From contig NC_092653.1 in the NCBI RefSeq assembly GCF_032118995.1, positions 21,471,202-21,535,201 of the forward strand: a stretch of DNA of 64,000 bases. The letters run 5' to 3'. This stretch comes from Asterias amurensis (lineage: Eukaryota > Echinodermata > Asteroidea > Forcipulatida > Asteriidae). Positions 1-10,400 of this stretch are shown here, in pieces. The translations under genes were made by a program, and so were the position numbers. The stretch's first letter is position 1; every line of letters begins with the position of its first letter. The notes below the pieces were generated by a model. It did not search any database. It worked only from the letters and a program-made list of their open reading frames with translations, and had not been told where the DNA came from.

Positions 1-70
1 AATTTGAAATCATTCAACTTGACAGGTAGTGAAGGGTGGCATAATTGTCCACAGAACGGTCTGTTTAGTT

Positions 71-455
71 TGAAAGCATTGGACACTATTGGTAATTATT
101 CAAAATAATTATTAGCATAAAATCTCACTTGGTAACGAGTAATGGGGAGAGGTTGATAGCACAAAACATTGTGAGAAACGGCTCCCTCTGAAGTAATGTA
201 GTTTTCGAGAACGAAGTAATTTTCCACAAATTTGATTCCGAGACCTCGGAATTAGAATTTGAGGTCTCAAAATCAAGCATCTGAAAGCACACAACTTTGT
301 GTGACAAGGGTGTTTTTTCTTCCATTATTTTCTCGTAACTTCGACACCCATCGAGTTCAAACTTTCACAGGTTTGTTATTTTGTGCATGTGTTGAGATAC
401 ACCAGGTGAGAAGACTGGTCTTTGACAATTACCAAAGGTGTCCAGTGTCTTTAAA
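71..455. mobile_element. Family A TTAA-type MITE, copy 1
   Basis: Short inverted-repeat element with no coding capacity. The left end is near GCATTGGACACTATTGG and the right end is its inverse followed by TTTAAA. The left TTAA is mutated. The inside matches the many other A copies in this window (for example 8498-8882 and 23498-23888), including the AGACCTC/GAGGTCT palindrome in the middle. Short open frames here recur in every copy and are not genes. Confidence 0.85.
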
Positions 456-947
456 CAATAAGATCAATGCATTCCTGACATGATATTGCTGGCTTGTATT
501 TAATGCATCTACTGTGTAAAACCATGTGGAAGATGTTAACTGGTCAAACAGTACGAGGGTTAAACATGTTTGTACAGTAAGTTTATTAAAACTGTAAACC
601 CCTAGCTAGGACTGTATGTTAGATATCCTTACAACCTATCGGATTAATCAGCCAGTGTAGGAATGTATAGGAAAACAAATCATCTACACAAATATTACAA
701 AATTTAAAATTTTGAACTAAGGAGTTTATCGGTGAAACATCGCTGTATGTAAGTTCAATTTCCTTCTGTGATGACAAATATGTTGAGATTTTAACAGTTC
801 AAGATGTCCAATAATGTAAAGATTCATAATCAAGAGTCATTGGACTTGCTTGCTAGCTAAACTTATAAAAAACATTCAAATGTTTGAAGGAATCACTCGG
901 CAAAGATATTGTTTTACATATTTTTATGTCTGTGCTAAAAGCTTTAA
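456..947. other. AT-rich stretch with no recognised feature
   Basis: No convincing exon, RNA gene or repeat was seen. It lies downstream of the MTRFR 3' end. Confidence 0.5.
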
Positions 948-1035
948 GAGTTGAAACCAACGGTTCTTTTCAGAACCACCCCAACTCTTTAGAGATAGTC
1001 ATTACATGGTGTTACCGCAAACCTTTCTATATCTT
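948..1035. repeat. Right-arm fragment of the 68-bp-related foldback element
   Basis: Nearly identical to the right arm of the foldback at 15928-16204, sharing the blocks AACGGTTCTTTTCAGAACCA and CATGGTGTTACCGCAAACCT. Only one arm is present, so it is a truncated copy. Confidence 0.7.
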
Positions 1036-1204
1036 AATAAGTTAATTTTTTTTATGTGAGACAGTCAATAAAGAAATTGAAATATTACACACATGACTTA
1101 ATTTCATTAATTTTATTGTCTGTTTATTGCATAATATTAGTAATAAAATGATGAGGGATATAGGATGTGATAGTTGAACAACATTGATAAAATGTCTGTA
1201 AACA

Positions 1205-1395
1205 TTTTCAGGGCTGTATGCTTCGTTTTTGAAAGGGCAAGGGCACCAAGGCATTTTTTTCTTGGTAAAGGGCACCCTATGATGAAATAGCAAATTTGTA
1301 CTGGAGCATTTCAAGGGCACCAAGGCAATGACCAGGGGACACGGAGGCAATCGCCTTCAATCGCCTCCGTTGCCTCCGTGAAGTATCAGGCCTGC
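1205..1395 (+). repeat. Dispersed repeat H (AAGGGCACCAAGGCA type)
   Basis: Repeat with AAAGGGCAAGGGCACCAAGG near its start and GCCTCCGTGAAGTATCAGG at its end. Other copies lie at 21762-21935 (opposite strand) and 40437-40600, with a fragment near 45650-45730. No coding potential. It lies in the 3' flank of MTRFR. Confidence 0.75.
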
Positions 1396-1483
1396 ATTTT
1401 TAAAAAGAACTTGAATGTTTTTTGCACTTCATATTTTCTGGTCAAACTTAAAATATATCTGGAAAACACTATAAGGAAGATCT

Positions 1484-1708
1484 TCAAAATTTATTTTCCT
1501 CATCTGTCTCGTTTAACTTTTCCTTCATCATCTTAAGTCTCTCCAGCTTCACTTTTGTGCGTCGTGTCTTCTCGCTCATCTTCTTCAGGTGTGCTTTTTT
1601 CTGCTTGTAGAGGGCGCTGTTCTCGCCATTGTAAAGCACATCCAGTCTTTCCCGCATCAGCACTCTGGCGATTTTTTGGTTTTCAACAACAGATCGTGTC
1701 TGATGACA
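1484..1708 (-). CDS. MTRFR: MTRFR coding exon 2 (terminal)
   Basis: Begins after the acceptor CTCAACAG with codons for CHQTRSV, the known continuation of this family after the GITLK segment. It runs 74 codons of basic helix and stops at TGA (complement of 1484-1486). It is exactly 75 codons and joins in phase 0. A minus-strand AATAAA lies near 1125-1130. Confidence 0.92.
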   Translation of the reverse strand, partial: CHQTRSVVENQKIARVLMRERLDVLYNGENSALYKQKKAHLKKMSEKTRRTKVKLERLKMMKEKLNETDEENKF

Positions 1709-3227
1709 CTGTTGAGGAAAAAGAAAGTTTTTTCATAAGTTTACAAAACCGTAAATAAATACAGCGTAGCAAGTGAATGAAAGACCCTAGACCAAAAAGG
1801 CTTTGGGAAATAGTGCAGGCATGCACTGCATTTTTGTTGATTGCCTTATTATTTATGGATTACAATTGGCCCTCCTATGTATGAATTATTAAGTGAGGTA
1901 GCCTATTCAAATTGAATACATTACTTTAAATCCTCTTCAATAAAGAGATTAAGATTAAGACACATTTGGACAAAGAAAAGGATGCCAATCAATCTCCCTC
2001 AATATAGTGTTAAAGAAAGAGAAGGCCTCATTTGTTTCACTGTCTGCCTTGTTTTACACTAAGGAATTTTAGAAATAGATTTTAACATATTACATGTATC
2101 TTGGGTTAACCTATATTACTTTTGGTTTTTATCCTTACACCAATGTGTATTAGGCACTGTGTATAGACGATGTGACCTATGTTTACATTCAAACCGCCCT
2201 CTGTTGAAAAAACACTGTATACGTCATGTTTCGCCGGGCAAAAAGACACGTAGTCATGGTAAGATTGCATACACTTTCTAGCTGGCTGCCAAAACACAAA
2301 GGTATGCGCGCGAATCATGTTATGGTTTTCGTGTGACGTCAGAGGTCACATCGTCTATACTCTGTACTTTCCCAAGTTCTGTGAAAAAATCCACAGGCAA
2401 AGCACTCGCTCGGATTCAAACCAACAACCTCTTCATTACTATTTAGTTGTTGCTGTACCTGCTGCTAAGGATTCGAACAGCTAGCCATCCATCTAGCTCA
2501 GTGGTCTTGTGGTAAGACATCTGCTCTAGCAATTCAAAGGTTATGGGTTCGAATCCCACACAAATGATATGCCTGTGGATTTTTTTCATAGAATAGAGTA
2601 CAGCGCTTATTACAAATCGGTGTAAGGGTAAAAACTAAAAACTATATTCTTTATCCTTGATGCAAAATCGAAATGTACCTTTAGAGTAATACCTGTGGGT
2701 AAGTGTTTAAGCACCACACAGTTACTGGTCTTGTTTGTAGCCTGTCCCCCCGGTCCTGACCCTCGAACAAACATCTCTTCCAAATCCTCCTCGTTCAGTT
2801 CAGGAAGTTGTTGCATCCGCTTCATTCTGTCCTTGTCTCTGGTTGTAGTTGTTGATCCTGCAGCCACAGATCCGGCAGTTAACGTCACCCTTGGTATTCG
2901 CAAAAACCGGTTGCTATCCAGAGTTTTTGCGATGCTTTGCAAAGACGTAGAAAATGATCCATAGCCACTAACCACTTTTATAGTTGAAAGGGACTTTCCT
3001 TTTCTCAAATCCAGTAGAGTGGGTTTGAGAATCTTTGAATCCATGCAGTAATTTAGAGATGTTGATCTGTACTTTAAGTCTGATGCATTTGTTGTACAGG
3101 AATGGTAGGCTTTACTGGACAACACCAAACTCCAATTTGAGTGATGGTTTTGGGGCATTAAGTGAAATCTTGATGTAACACTAACTCCAACTCTTAGCAC
3201 CAACCTTGAACATCTAATGCAAGCCAT
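1484..3227 (-). CDS. MTRFR: MTRFR, mitochondrial GGQ ribosome-rescue factor (full coding span, 2 coding exons)
   Basis: Join of complement(2679..3227) and complement(1484..1708), 257 residues. MTRFR (C12orf65/mtRF-R) is a class-I-release-factor-like protein that frees nascent chains from stalled mitochondrial large subunits. The sequence shows the release-factor core [20 protein letters not shown], with the catalytic GGQ at about residues 160-162, followed by CHQTRSV and a long Lys/Arg-rich C-terminal helix typical of codon-independent rescue factors. The N-terminus is Arg/Ser-rich, as expected for a mitochondrial presequence, and about 90 residues longer than in the human protein (166 aa). 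The start is the ATG at 3227 in a strong context (GGCCATGG), with an in-frame TAG upstream at 3282-3284. It sits head-to-head with MPHOSPH9 as in human. The closest alternatives, ICT1/MRPL58 and mtRF1-type factors, fit the [11 protein letters not shown] context less well. Confidence 0.93.
2490..2640 (+). mobile_element. tRNA-derived SINE in MTRFR intron 1
   Basis: Box-A-like TAGCTCAGTGGTC and box-B GGGTTCGAATCCC are spaced as in a tRNA, followed by a CCTGTGGATTTTTTTC body. Related copies are at 19606-19800 and 51365-51560. It is inverted relative to the gene. Confidence 0.7.
2679..3227 (-). CDS. MTRFR: MTRFR coding exon 1
   Basis: Encodes residues 1-183, including the presequence and GGQ loop. 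It ends in frame at Lys with donor AAG|GTACAT (phase 0). Reading past the donor gives a non-conserved tail, which supports a splice here. Confidence 0.93.
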
Positions 3228-3343
3228 GGCCAAGTGACACCTGTTTTCCGTTGTCGCTTTACAAGGAAATAGCAGACTCTGCTAGATGCTCCAGAAGTGA
3301 CAACACTGCACTTGTTCATTAGTCGAATCCATAACTGATGTCA
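3228..3343 (-). other. MTRFR: MTRFR 5' UTR segment with upstream splice acceptor
   Basis: On the minus strand a pyrimidine tract ends in TTCACCAG at about 3344-3351, a good acceptor. No ATG in the MTRFR frame lies between the in-frame TAG at 3282-3284 and the chosen start. This implies a non-coding first exon at higher coordinates, not located. Confidence 0.55.
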
Positions 3344-3458
3344 CTGGTGAAAAGAAAAAAATACACAAACTGGTGAGGTTTGAGATAAGCTCATCCAGAA
3401 TTATAGACCCCAAGTGTATCAAAAACATGTAGTTCTCTTCCGACATACAGCTAGGCAC

Positions 3459-3543
3459 CAGGTACTCCTAGAACTACAATGTATGAGGTTGGTTCCGCTA
3501 TTGTCTAGCGGAACGAACCTTATAGTTCTAGAAGTAGGTACCA
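3459..3543. repeat. Imperfect hairpin with GGTAC ends
   Basis: GGTACTCCTAGAACTA at the left pairs imperfectly with TAGTTCTAGAAGTAGGTACC at the right. The centre contains CCGCTATTGTCTAGCGG. Function unknown; it is immediately followed by another hairpin. Confidence 0.6.
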
Positions 3544-3549
3544 GGGTAG

Positions 3550-3603
3550 TTGCGCTAACGTAACCCTCCTCCCAGCGGTGGGAGGAGGGTTACGTTATCG
3601 CAA
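3550..3603. repeat. Near-perfect 25-bp stem, 4-nt loop hairpin
   Basis: Arms at 3550-3574 and 3579-3603 match at 24 of 25 positions around the loop GCGG. The core is TAACGTAACCCTCCTCCCA. It could be a small foldback transposon remnant or a regulatory or structured RNA element. Confidence 0.8.
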
Positions 3604-4142
3604 TTAGCACTAGGGGTGCGTTTTGGTGGTTGTTTTGGGCTGAATTGACATTCAAAGGTAATCACTGGCCAATGTAGTTCTACTAGTTGCGATATCGCAA
3701 GTCTTCTCCCGACGGTGAAGCAGTTATCGCAACTATGGTCAATGATGAGTTGACCAAAACCTCAGATTGGAAATACAAGCGTTAAAATGCACCCCAACCC
3801 AGTACAGTAGCTAGTAAGTTCAATTGCTTAATCGTATCTTAACCGTTCATCCTCTTGGCGTTTGGCAGGATGAAGGCGGGTTAAACCCTTAATTATACTA
3901 TCATTTCTTCTTGAAATATTTTAATTTTTAACACAAACACCAGTGTCTCGTCATATGAATCATGATATTGTTCGTTTAGGCATGGCATGGTTTAGGATAG
4001 CCCCACCAATAGGGCCAATACGCTAGAGCTAGACTTCCCAGAAGCGGACTTCACCAGGCTACGCTGTATAATTTGAAACATTCACATTGAGTAACGTAAA
4101 CGAATTTGATCCGATTCCTTGTCTTAAAATGTGGAGTAACTT

Positions 4143-4258
4143 TCAGTATGGCGCCACCACTTTCTCACTCATTTTTACAAAAAGGGATTTATCAATCAGG
4201 TAAATTAGATACTATATTATTTTATTTCGAATGAAAAAGTGGTGGCGCCATACGGAAA
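4143..4258. mobile_element. Short inverted-repeat element with GTATGGCGCCACCACTTT arms
   Basis: The arms AGTATGGCGCCACCACTTT and AAAGTGGTGGCGCCATAC face each other across about 80 bp of AT-rich spacer. A diverged second copy is at 37330-37468 with CCGTATCCTGCCACCACTTT type arms. Confidence 0.65.
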
Positions 4259-5612
4259 CTTTTCCTAAAATGTTTCAAGTTATTTTAGACCCTACTCATT
4301 ATAGTATTACTTATACACTGTCATAGTAAGAAGATATTTATATGGTTATTGAGACTTTTTGAGTTAATAAAAAAATATTAATAACAATTAAAATAAAAAA
4401 TATCTGAACTGAAGTTCAAGTTGAATTGAAATTGAATTGAACTAAAGCCAAATCAGAATTTTAAATCTACCCAAAAACATCTCTGGCCCTTTCAGAGGCC
4501 CAGCGAAGACTTACTTTATGCCTAAAACAATGCTAAATCTCCCTTACCAGAGACCTCAGAATCGTTTTTGTTTAGGATGACTTCCCTCCCACTTTCTGCT
4601 GATGGGCGCAGACATCTTGGATTTGTGTGTGTGTTGTCGTACTTTACTCCAGTGTATTTTGTTGATTGCTGTAAGGCGCTTTCTGATTAGTCAAAAAGTC
4701 ACATCTGTTGATATTTGGACCAATCGTGCTTCAGTTGACAGGGCTGTGTATACTCCTTGGTACTTGACTGCAGTAACAACATTCCTTGCACGTTTGACTT
4801 CGACCTTTTGGCTTTACATCCAGTTTCTGAAGATCCGGTCACTTTACAGATACAAACTGGACAGTGGTAGCCGGTGGTAAATGTAGTCTAATAGTTATTC
4901 GTGCTGTTTGAGTGTTTTAGCAAGAGATTGTACATGTTCCAGGGTACATGTAGGTAGCCAGGGCAGTAGTTTTTTTTAACGAAACAGAACATCACGGTCA
5001 CCGTTAGCCGGGCATGCACCAACCCAAGCCAAGCTAGCCATTTGCATTGCATAGGATGCTGCACACACACACTCACACAGTTTGGTGTTGATTTCTCACT
5101 CACTCTCAGCTTAATCAAACAGACAAGTCAGTCGGAGACAGTTAGAATAGATGGTAATTTAGATTGTGTCTAACCATGCTAACCCCTAGTGAAACCATAC
5201 ATGGAGGCGGACTAGAACTTAGAAACAGAAGTGAATGAAACTGAATTGCAATTGTTTTAAAAAAGTTATGTTTTTAGTAGGTTTTACTTATCTCCTTCCT
5301 TATTAAAAAATGGTTTTATATTTTATAATTTAGTCAGTGACTGCAAAGTGCAAAATGATCCCAAACATTAGCCGGATTAATCATGGATGTTATTATAAAA
5401 AATTGTTAGCTGTATGAATTTTATGGCCAATTGCAAATTGGCGAGGGACATAAGTGAAATCAACATTTAACAATGACATCTTTCCATTCGGGAGCAATTT
5501 TGAAGTTTAAATGTCCTTGCTTATTGTATGTTATGAAATGGAGCCACTTTAACCACAATGACCTATGATCCTATGTTGTATAAACAAACAAAATGCGCTT
5601 TTATAAGTCTCG

Positions 5613-5636
5613 TTTATTATTATTATTATTATTATT
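5613..5636. repeat. (ATT)n microsatellite
   Basis: About eight TTA/ATT units, probably a relic of a SINE-type 3' tail. Confidence 0.8.
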
Positions 5637-5778
5637 AAAAGATAGCCTGATATGTTTCGACCATAGCAGAGCCTTTCTCAAAGACTAAATGAGACAGACT
5701 CTGCTTGAGTCGAAACGTCAGGCCACTAACTAACTATTTGCACTTAATCAACAGGTGCATAATTTACCCTGCATCCAA

Positions 5779-6013
5779 AGAGTTATATATAAGAACTAGA
5801 GGACGCACTGGCCAATATATGCAATGCGCGCATGCGGCCATTTTGTAAGTTGACAAAACTGCATCGCATAGTGGTGTTTATCAACACACTCGATGTGTAT
5901 TTCACATTCAACGCGCTTACATAGTTCATCTTACAAAATGGCGCGCGTGTCTCCTTAAGGTCCCGTCGCATGCAGCATCACCAGTGCGCCCTCTAGTTCT
6001 TAAATATAACTCT
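5779..6013. mobile_element. Family E palindromic element, copy 1
   Basis: Inverted ends AGAGTTATATATAAGAACTA and TAGTTCTTAAATATAACTCT. Inner arms contain GGCCATTTTGTAAG and its inverse CTTACAAAATGGC. Copy 2 is at 12612-13017. It ends about 40 bp before the acceptor of the first coding exon of MPHOSPH9. Confidence 0.8.
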
Positions 6014-6088
6014 ATGCCTGCGTTAAACAGTTCAAAATTTTCTTTGTTTACAGACTGTTCTTTCATCAAAAACCATGACCAGTGAGAG

Positions 6089-7411
6089 ATGATGGAAGCC
6101 TCTGAGCATCAGAATATCAGGAATGCCAAGACGGCTGGTGATGGGATGGATGATGATGAGGTCATCAGCTCCACTGATGCTGACACCAGCTCCTGGGAAA
6201 GTGAACCCAACACTGCCCGAAGCTCCCGGCAGTATTACCCTATAAAGGGTCAATCAAACGCCCATCCCAATGTAGATACTGGTGATCTGGAATTTTTAAC
6301 TAACGGACTTAGCTCGGAGGAGCACCTTGATATCTTGGGTGATTCAGGTTTACTTTCATCTCAGTACTTAAAGAAGACTTTAGGGGTTGAGGCAAATGAT
6401 GCTCAAGGATCTCACCAAGATGGTAGAGATGTTAACGGCCAGATGAACAGACAGGGTGGTTCGGATAATGTGAAAGAGGCAGATGGGATGACTTCTGATA
6501 GCTCAACAGACAGAGGAGATGAGGATATCATTGAATTGGACCTTACCAAAGAACCAAAAGGTCCGTTGCTTGGGAATGGGTTCCCAGGACTCCAACATTC
6601 CCAGTTTGGATTCCTACCTTCACTTGGTGGATTTGGTGCAAGTCCCTTTGGCTCTTTGATGACGGGATTACTTTCCAGTGATGGCGATGGCTTCGAGAAT
6701 GATGCTGATGTATCGAGTCAATCCGAAGCTGAAGAAGTACGGCATTCTAGAGAGCGAGTTGAGGTCCTTTCTCCTGGACAAGAAGGTGGAACTCAACAGG
6801 AGAGATGGGATCATCTATTCACGATCTTGGAACAACAACACGTCCAACAGTTGACCTTACAACGAGAGCACCATGAGAGGCAAGTTGAAATGCTTCAACT
6901 ACAACTTGCTCGCCTGACTGAAGAACAAGAAGGTCTCATCTCTAAACAACACCAAGAGCCTCTTGGGCGTGGTTCCACATCACCAAGACTGGAAGCAACC
7001 ACAACTGGACTTGGCAACCACCTGAATGGTCATGAGAAGCAGGCGAGGGTCACTCCAAATGGAAAAGAAAACGAGAGGACTTCATCACCAGGATTCATAT
7101 CCGTTTCCAGTCAGGAGGAGACAGATTCAGCATCCGGCGACAGCGACCAGACCTTAGAAGGGTCCTTAGAGGATGCAAATGAGACACTGATGACAACGTG
7201 GACAGATGTCATGGAACAAAAACAAGCTGAGATGGTCAAGGACAGGATCACTGACAAGGAGTCAAAGACACAAGAGATAGGAAGTAGTTTTCAAGGGCAG
7301 GAGGACAGCAGAGTTCGGGATGTAGCTGCACAGTACGACAATCACCTAATCGCTCTGCAGAGAGAGTTTGCTCAGCAGCAGCACAATTTGCAAGAACAGT
7401 ATGCATCTCAG
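6089..7411 (+). CDS. MPHOSPH9: MPHOSPH9 coding exon 1
   Basis: Residues 1-441. Acceptor TTGTTTACAG ends at 6053; the ATG is 35 nt later, with a second ATG as the next codon. A tiny upstream frame (ATGACCAGTGAGAGATGA) overlaps the start and could dampen translation. Acidic and Ser-rich, with coiled coils near 234-290 (LQREHHERQVEMLQLQLARL) and at the end. Donor TCTCAG|GTGAGA, phase 0; read-through soon loses coding character. Confidence 0.85.
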
Positions 7412-10400
7412 GTGAGATATTATTCATTAAAGTCGGTGAACGACTTCCCTTGTATAGCAGAGCAAAATGCTAACCAAAATGTATCAGTGCTACTCAAAAA
7501 TCATCATTTGCTCCTCAATATTAGCATTCAGTTTGCACAAAACAAGTTCAGTCTTCATATTTTGCTACCATGTACACAAAATTGCGGGACGAAATCGTTC
7601 CCTGATAGTGCATAGATTTTACTGTATTTTTTAAAAACTCTCTTACATACTACCTGTGTGTGTCAAGTATGTTGTGGTTTTCAACCAAAGGGACTCATGC
7701 AATATTTAGCCTCCATCTCAAAGCCATTTTATTTTAAGTTGTGGGAAAGTTTATCTACATGTTGCCAGCAGTTTCTTTTCCTAGTTGGATGCTTTGGACA
7801 TGTGCTTTGAATATTCCTTAGGAAGTGACGGGCCTAGCGGTTAAGAGCACCGAATTCAGACACTGGTGTTTCTGATCAGCAGAGTGTGGGTTCGAATCCC
7901 CAGCTGTGACACTTGTGTCCTTAAGCAAGACACTTTACCATTGCTTCGTCCTTCGGATGGGACGTAAAGCCGTTGGTCCCATGTGTTGTGTAAAAGAACC
8001 CAGTGCACTTATCGTAAAGAGAAGGGGTTCGCCCCGGTGTTCCTGGCTGGATTGGCAGCATATTGCGCCCATAGAGCTATATAGCTCTATGATTGCGCCA
8101 CAGCACCTTGTAAACGGTCCATTACATGGTTTTAAGTATTAGGCCTTATATCTCAAACTTTGTCCCACTCCTTGCAGTAATAATACCTGACGCTTTGTAT
8201 CCTTTGGCAAAAGGCGCGTTATAAATACCGTTGTTATTATTTATTATTATTATTTAGGTACGGAGCATGCAACACCAGTGGTTATCACTGCAGCAACAGC
8301 AGCAAGAACAGCAAACGGTGATCAGGCATCTCCTATCACGCCAACAGGAGAGAATCAATCAGACACAACGAGATATGCGTGGGGTGACACAAGGGAACGA
8401 GGAGTCAGATAGTGCAGATCAGAAGGGTGAGTTTTGCTGAAATGCTTCCTATTTGAGTAGATTTGTTTCCGTATTTGAAACGGAAAGGACTTTATTGTTT
8501 AAAGGCAGTGGACACTATTGGCAATTACTCAAAATAATTATCAGCATAAAACCTTACTTGGTGAGTAATGGGGAGAGGTTGATGGTATAAAACATTGTGA
8601 GAAACGGCTCCCTCTGAAGTGGCATAGTTTTCGAGAAAGAAGTAGTTTTCCACGAATTTGATTTTGAGACCTCAGATTTAGAATTTTAGGTATCGAAATC
8701 AACCATCTAAACGCACACAACCTCGTGTGACAAGGGTGTTTTTTCTTTCATTATTATCTCGAAACTTTGAGGACAAATTGAGCTTACATTTTCACAAGTT
8801 TGTTATTTTATGCATATGTTGAGATACACCCAATTGAGAAGACTGGTCTTTGACAATTTCCAACAGTGTACAGTGTCTTTAATTTTAGTCTGAAAGCTTA
8901 CTGATTATGAAGTTCATGTTTTGCAGGAGACACGGATAGAGACACTCCAACCTCAGATGACACCAGTACAACATATTCTGATTTTACCTACTGGAAACAA
9001 GCGGAGCAAGATACCTACAAGGCACTCCCAGATATGTCCACAGACGAGGTCTCAAGTGAACAGGTAAATTAATAATATGTTAAGTGTCGTGGCCGAGCGG
9101 TTAAGAGCACCGAATTCAAACTCTTGTGTTTCTGATCAGCAGAGTGTGGGTTCGAATCCCCAGCCGTGACACTTGTGTCCTTAAGCAAGACACTTAACCG
9201 TTGTTTCGTCCTTCGGATGATACGTTAAGCCGTTGGTCCCATGTGTTATGTAACGCATGTCAAAGAACCCAGTGCACTTTATTGAAAAGAGAAGGGGTAT
9301 TGCGCCACAGCACCTTGTAAAGCATTACATGGTGCTATCAGAATTAGGTCTCATAATTCAAACGTAGTCCCACATCCCGCTGGAAATACTGTATGTTACA
9401 GCACCAGGAGCGTCACTCGGGTGATGGACATGTACGCTATAAGAGCCACAATTGTTAAATAGCTCAGGGCACTCCAACATTCGGTATGTCGAGCTATGTT
9501 CTTGACGTATTGTAAGACCTCTTTAGCACATGTAATCGTTACAAGGTGCTGTGGCGCAATATGCACCCTATCAAACCAGACACACCAGGGCGATCCCCTC
9601 CTCTTTACAATCACTGGGTTATTTTATGTGCATTACACAACACAGGACCTATGGCTTTACGTCCCATCGGAAAGCTCAGCAATGATGGTGAAGTGTCTTG
9701 CTTAAGGATACAAGTGTCATGACTGGGATTCGAACCCACACTCTGCTGATCAGAAACACCAGAGCTCAAGTCCAGTGCTCTTATCTGCACGGCATTGACA
9801 TGCCATTATAAAATACCCTGCTATGGTCGGCTGCATGTATTTACGTGTTGCAGTACATTGCACACCCTGGAATGGATATTTGTTCATGACAGAGTGGAAT
9901 GAATAATTCTTTACCTGAACGTTATGCTTTTAATTCACACAGAAAAGCCCTCCAATGGATGCCAACAAGGGTCAAAGGTCACCTCAAACTAAAAGGTCGC
10001 CCCATCAAGATCTTAACCAAAGGTCACCTGAACTTCATGGCCAGTGGGTGGGGCAAAGGTTAGATCAAAGGTCACCTCATCTGTCGGGTCAAAGTTCATC
10101 TCCAGGGCAAACAGTGGACTTCGGAGAGGAAGATGCAAATCTTTCATCAAGGTAGGTCAAAGGTCATGCATGAAAACAATTACTTGTTGTCTTTTGGGTG
10201 GCATGGTTTGCTTGTGCGTAAAGCGCTCGCCTCTCAAAATAAGGTGACCCCGGTTCGATTCCCGGCCGGGGCCATGTGTGAGTTGAGTTGTGCGTTGGTT
10301 CTCTGCTGTGCCACAAGGGTTTTCCAGGCCATCCAGTTTTACTCCCTCGGGGAAAAAAATCAAACACTTTCGATCTTTGACTGTGCTCCGTGATCATAAT

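Larger units (their letters stand above)
3344..6053. promoter_or_regulatory. Divergent intergenic region between MTRFR and MPHOSPH9, candidate bidirectional promoter
   Basis: Both genes have a splice acceptor just before their first coding exon (minus strand near 3344; plus strand TTGTTTACAG ending at 6053). Their transcription starts are therefore expected somewhere in this 2.7 kb. I see no unmistakable core promoter. Candidates are the less AT-rich 4560-5130 stretch, which contains an ATTTGCAT octamer near 5038. The 92-codon open frame at 4602-4880 shows no recognisable protein. The region also holds several hairpin elements listed separately. Confidence 0.4.

Noticed and set aside
4602..4880. 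92-codon plus-strand frame in the divergent promoter region
   Set aside because: Cys/Leu-rich translation with no recognisable motif, no clear donor or acceptor, and no partner exon.
9085..9175. tRNA-Leu/Ser gene (GGCCGAGCGGTTAAGAGC)
   Set aside because: The head is tRNA-like but repeated a dozen times with the same long body; it is the SINE head.
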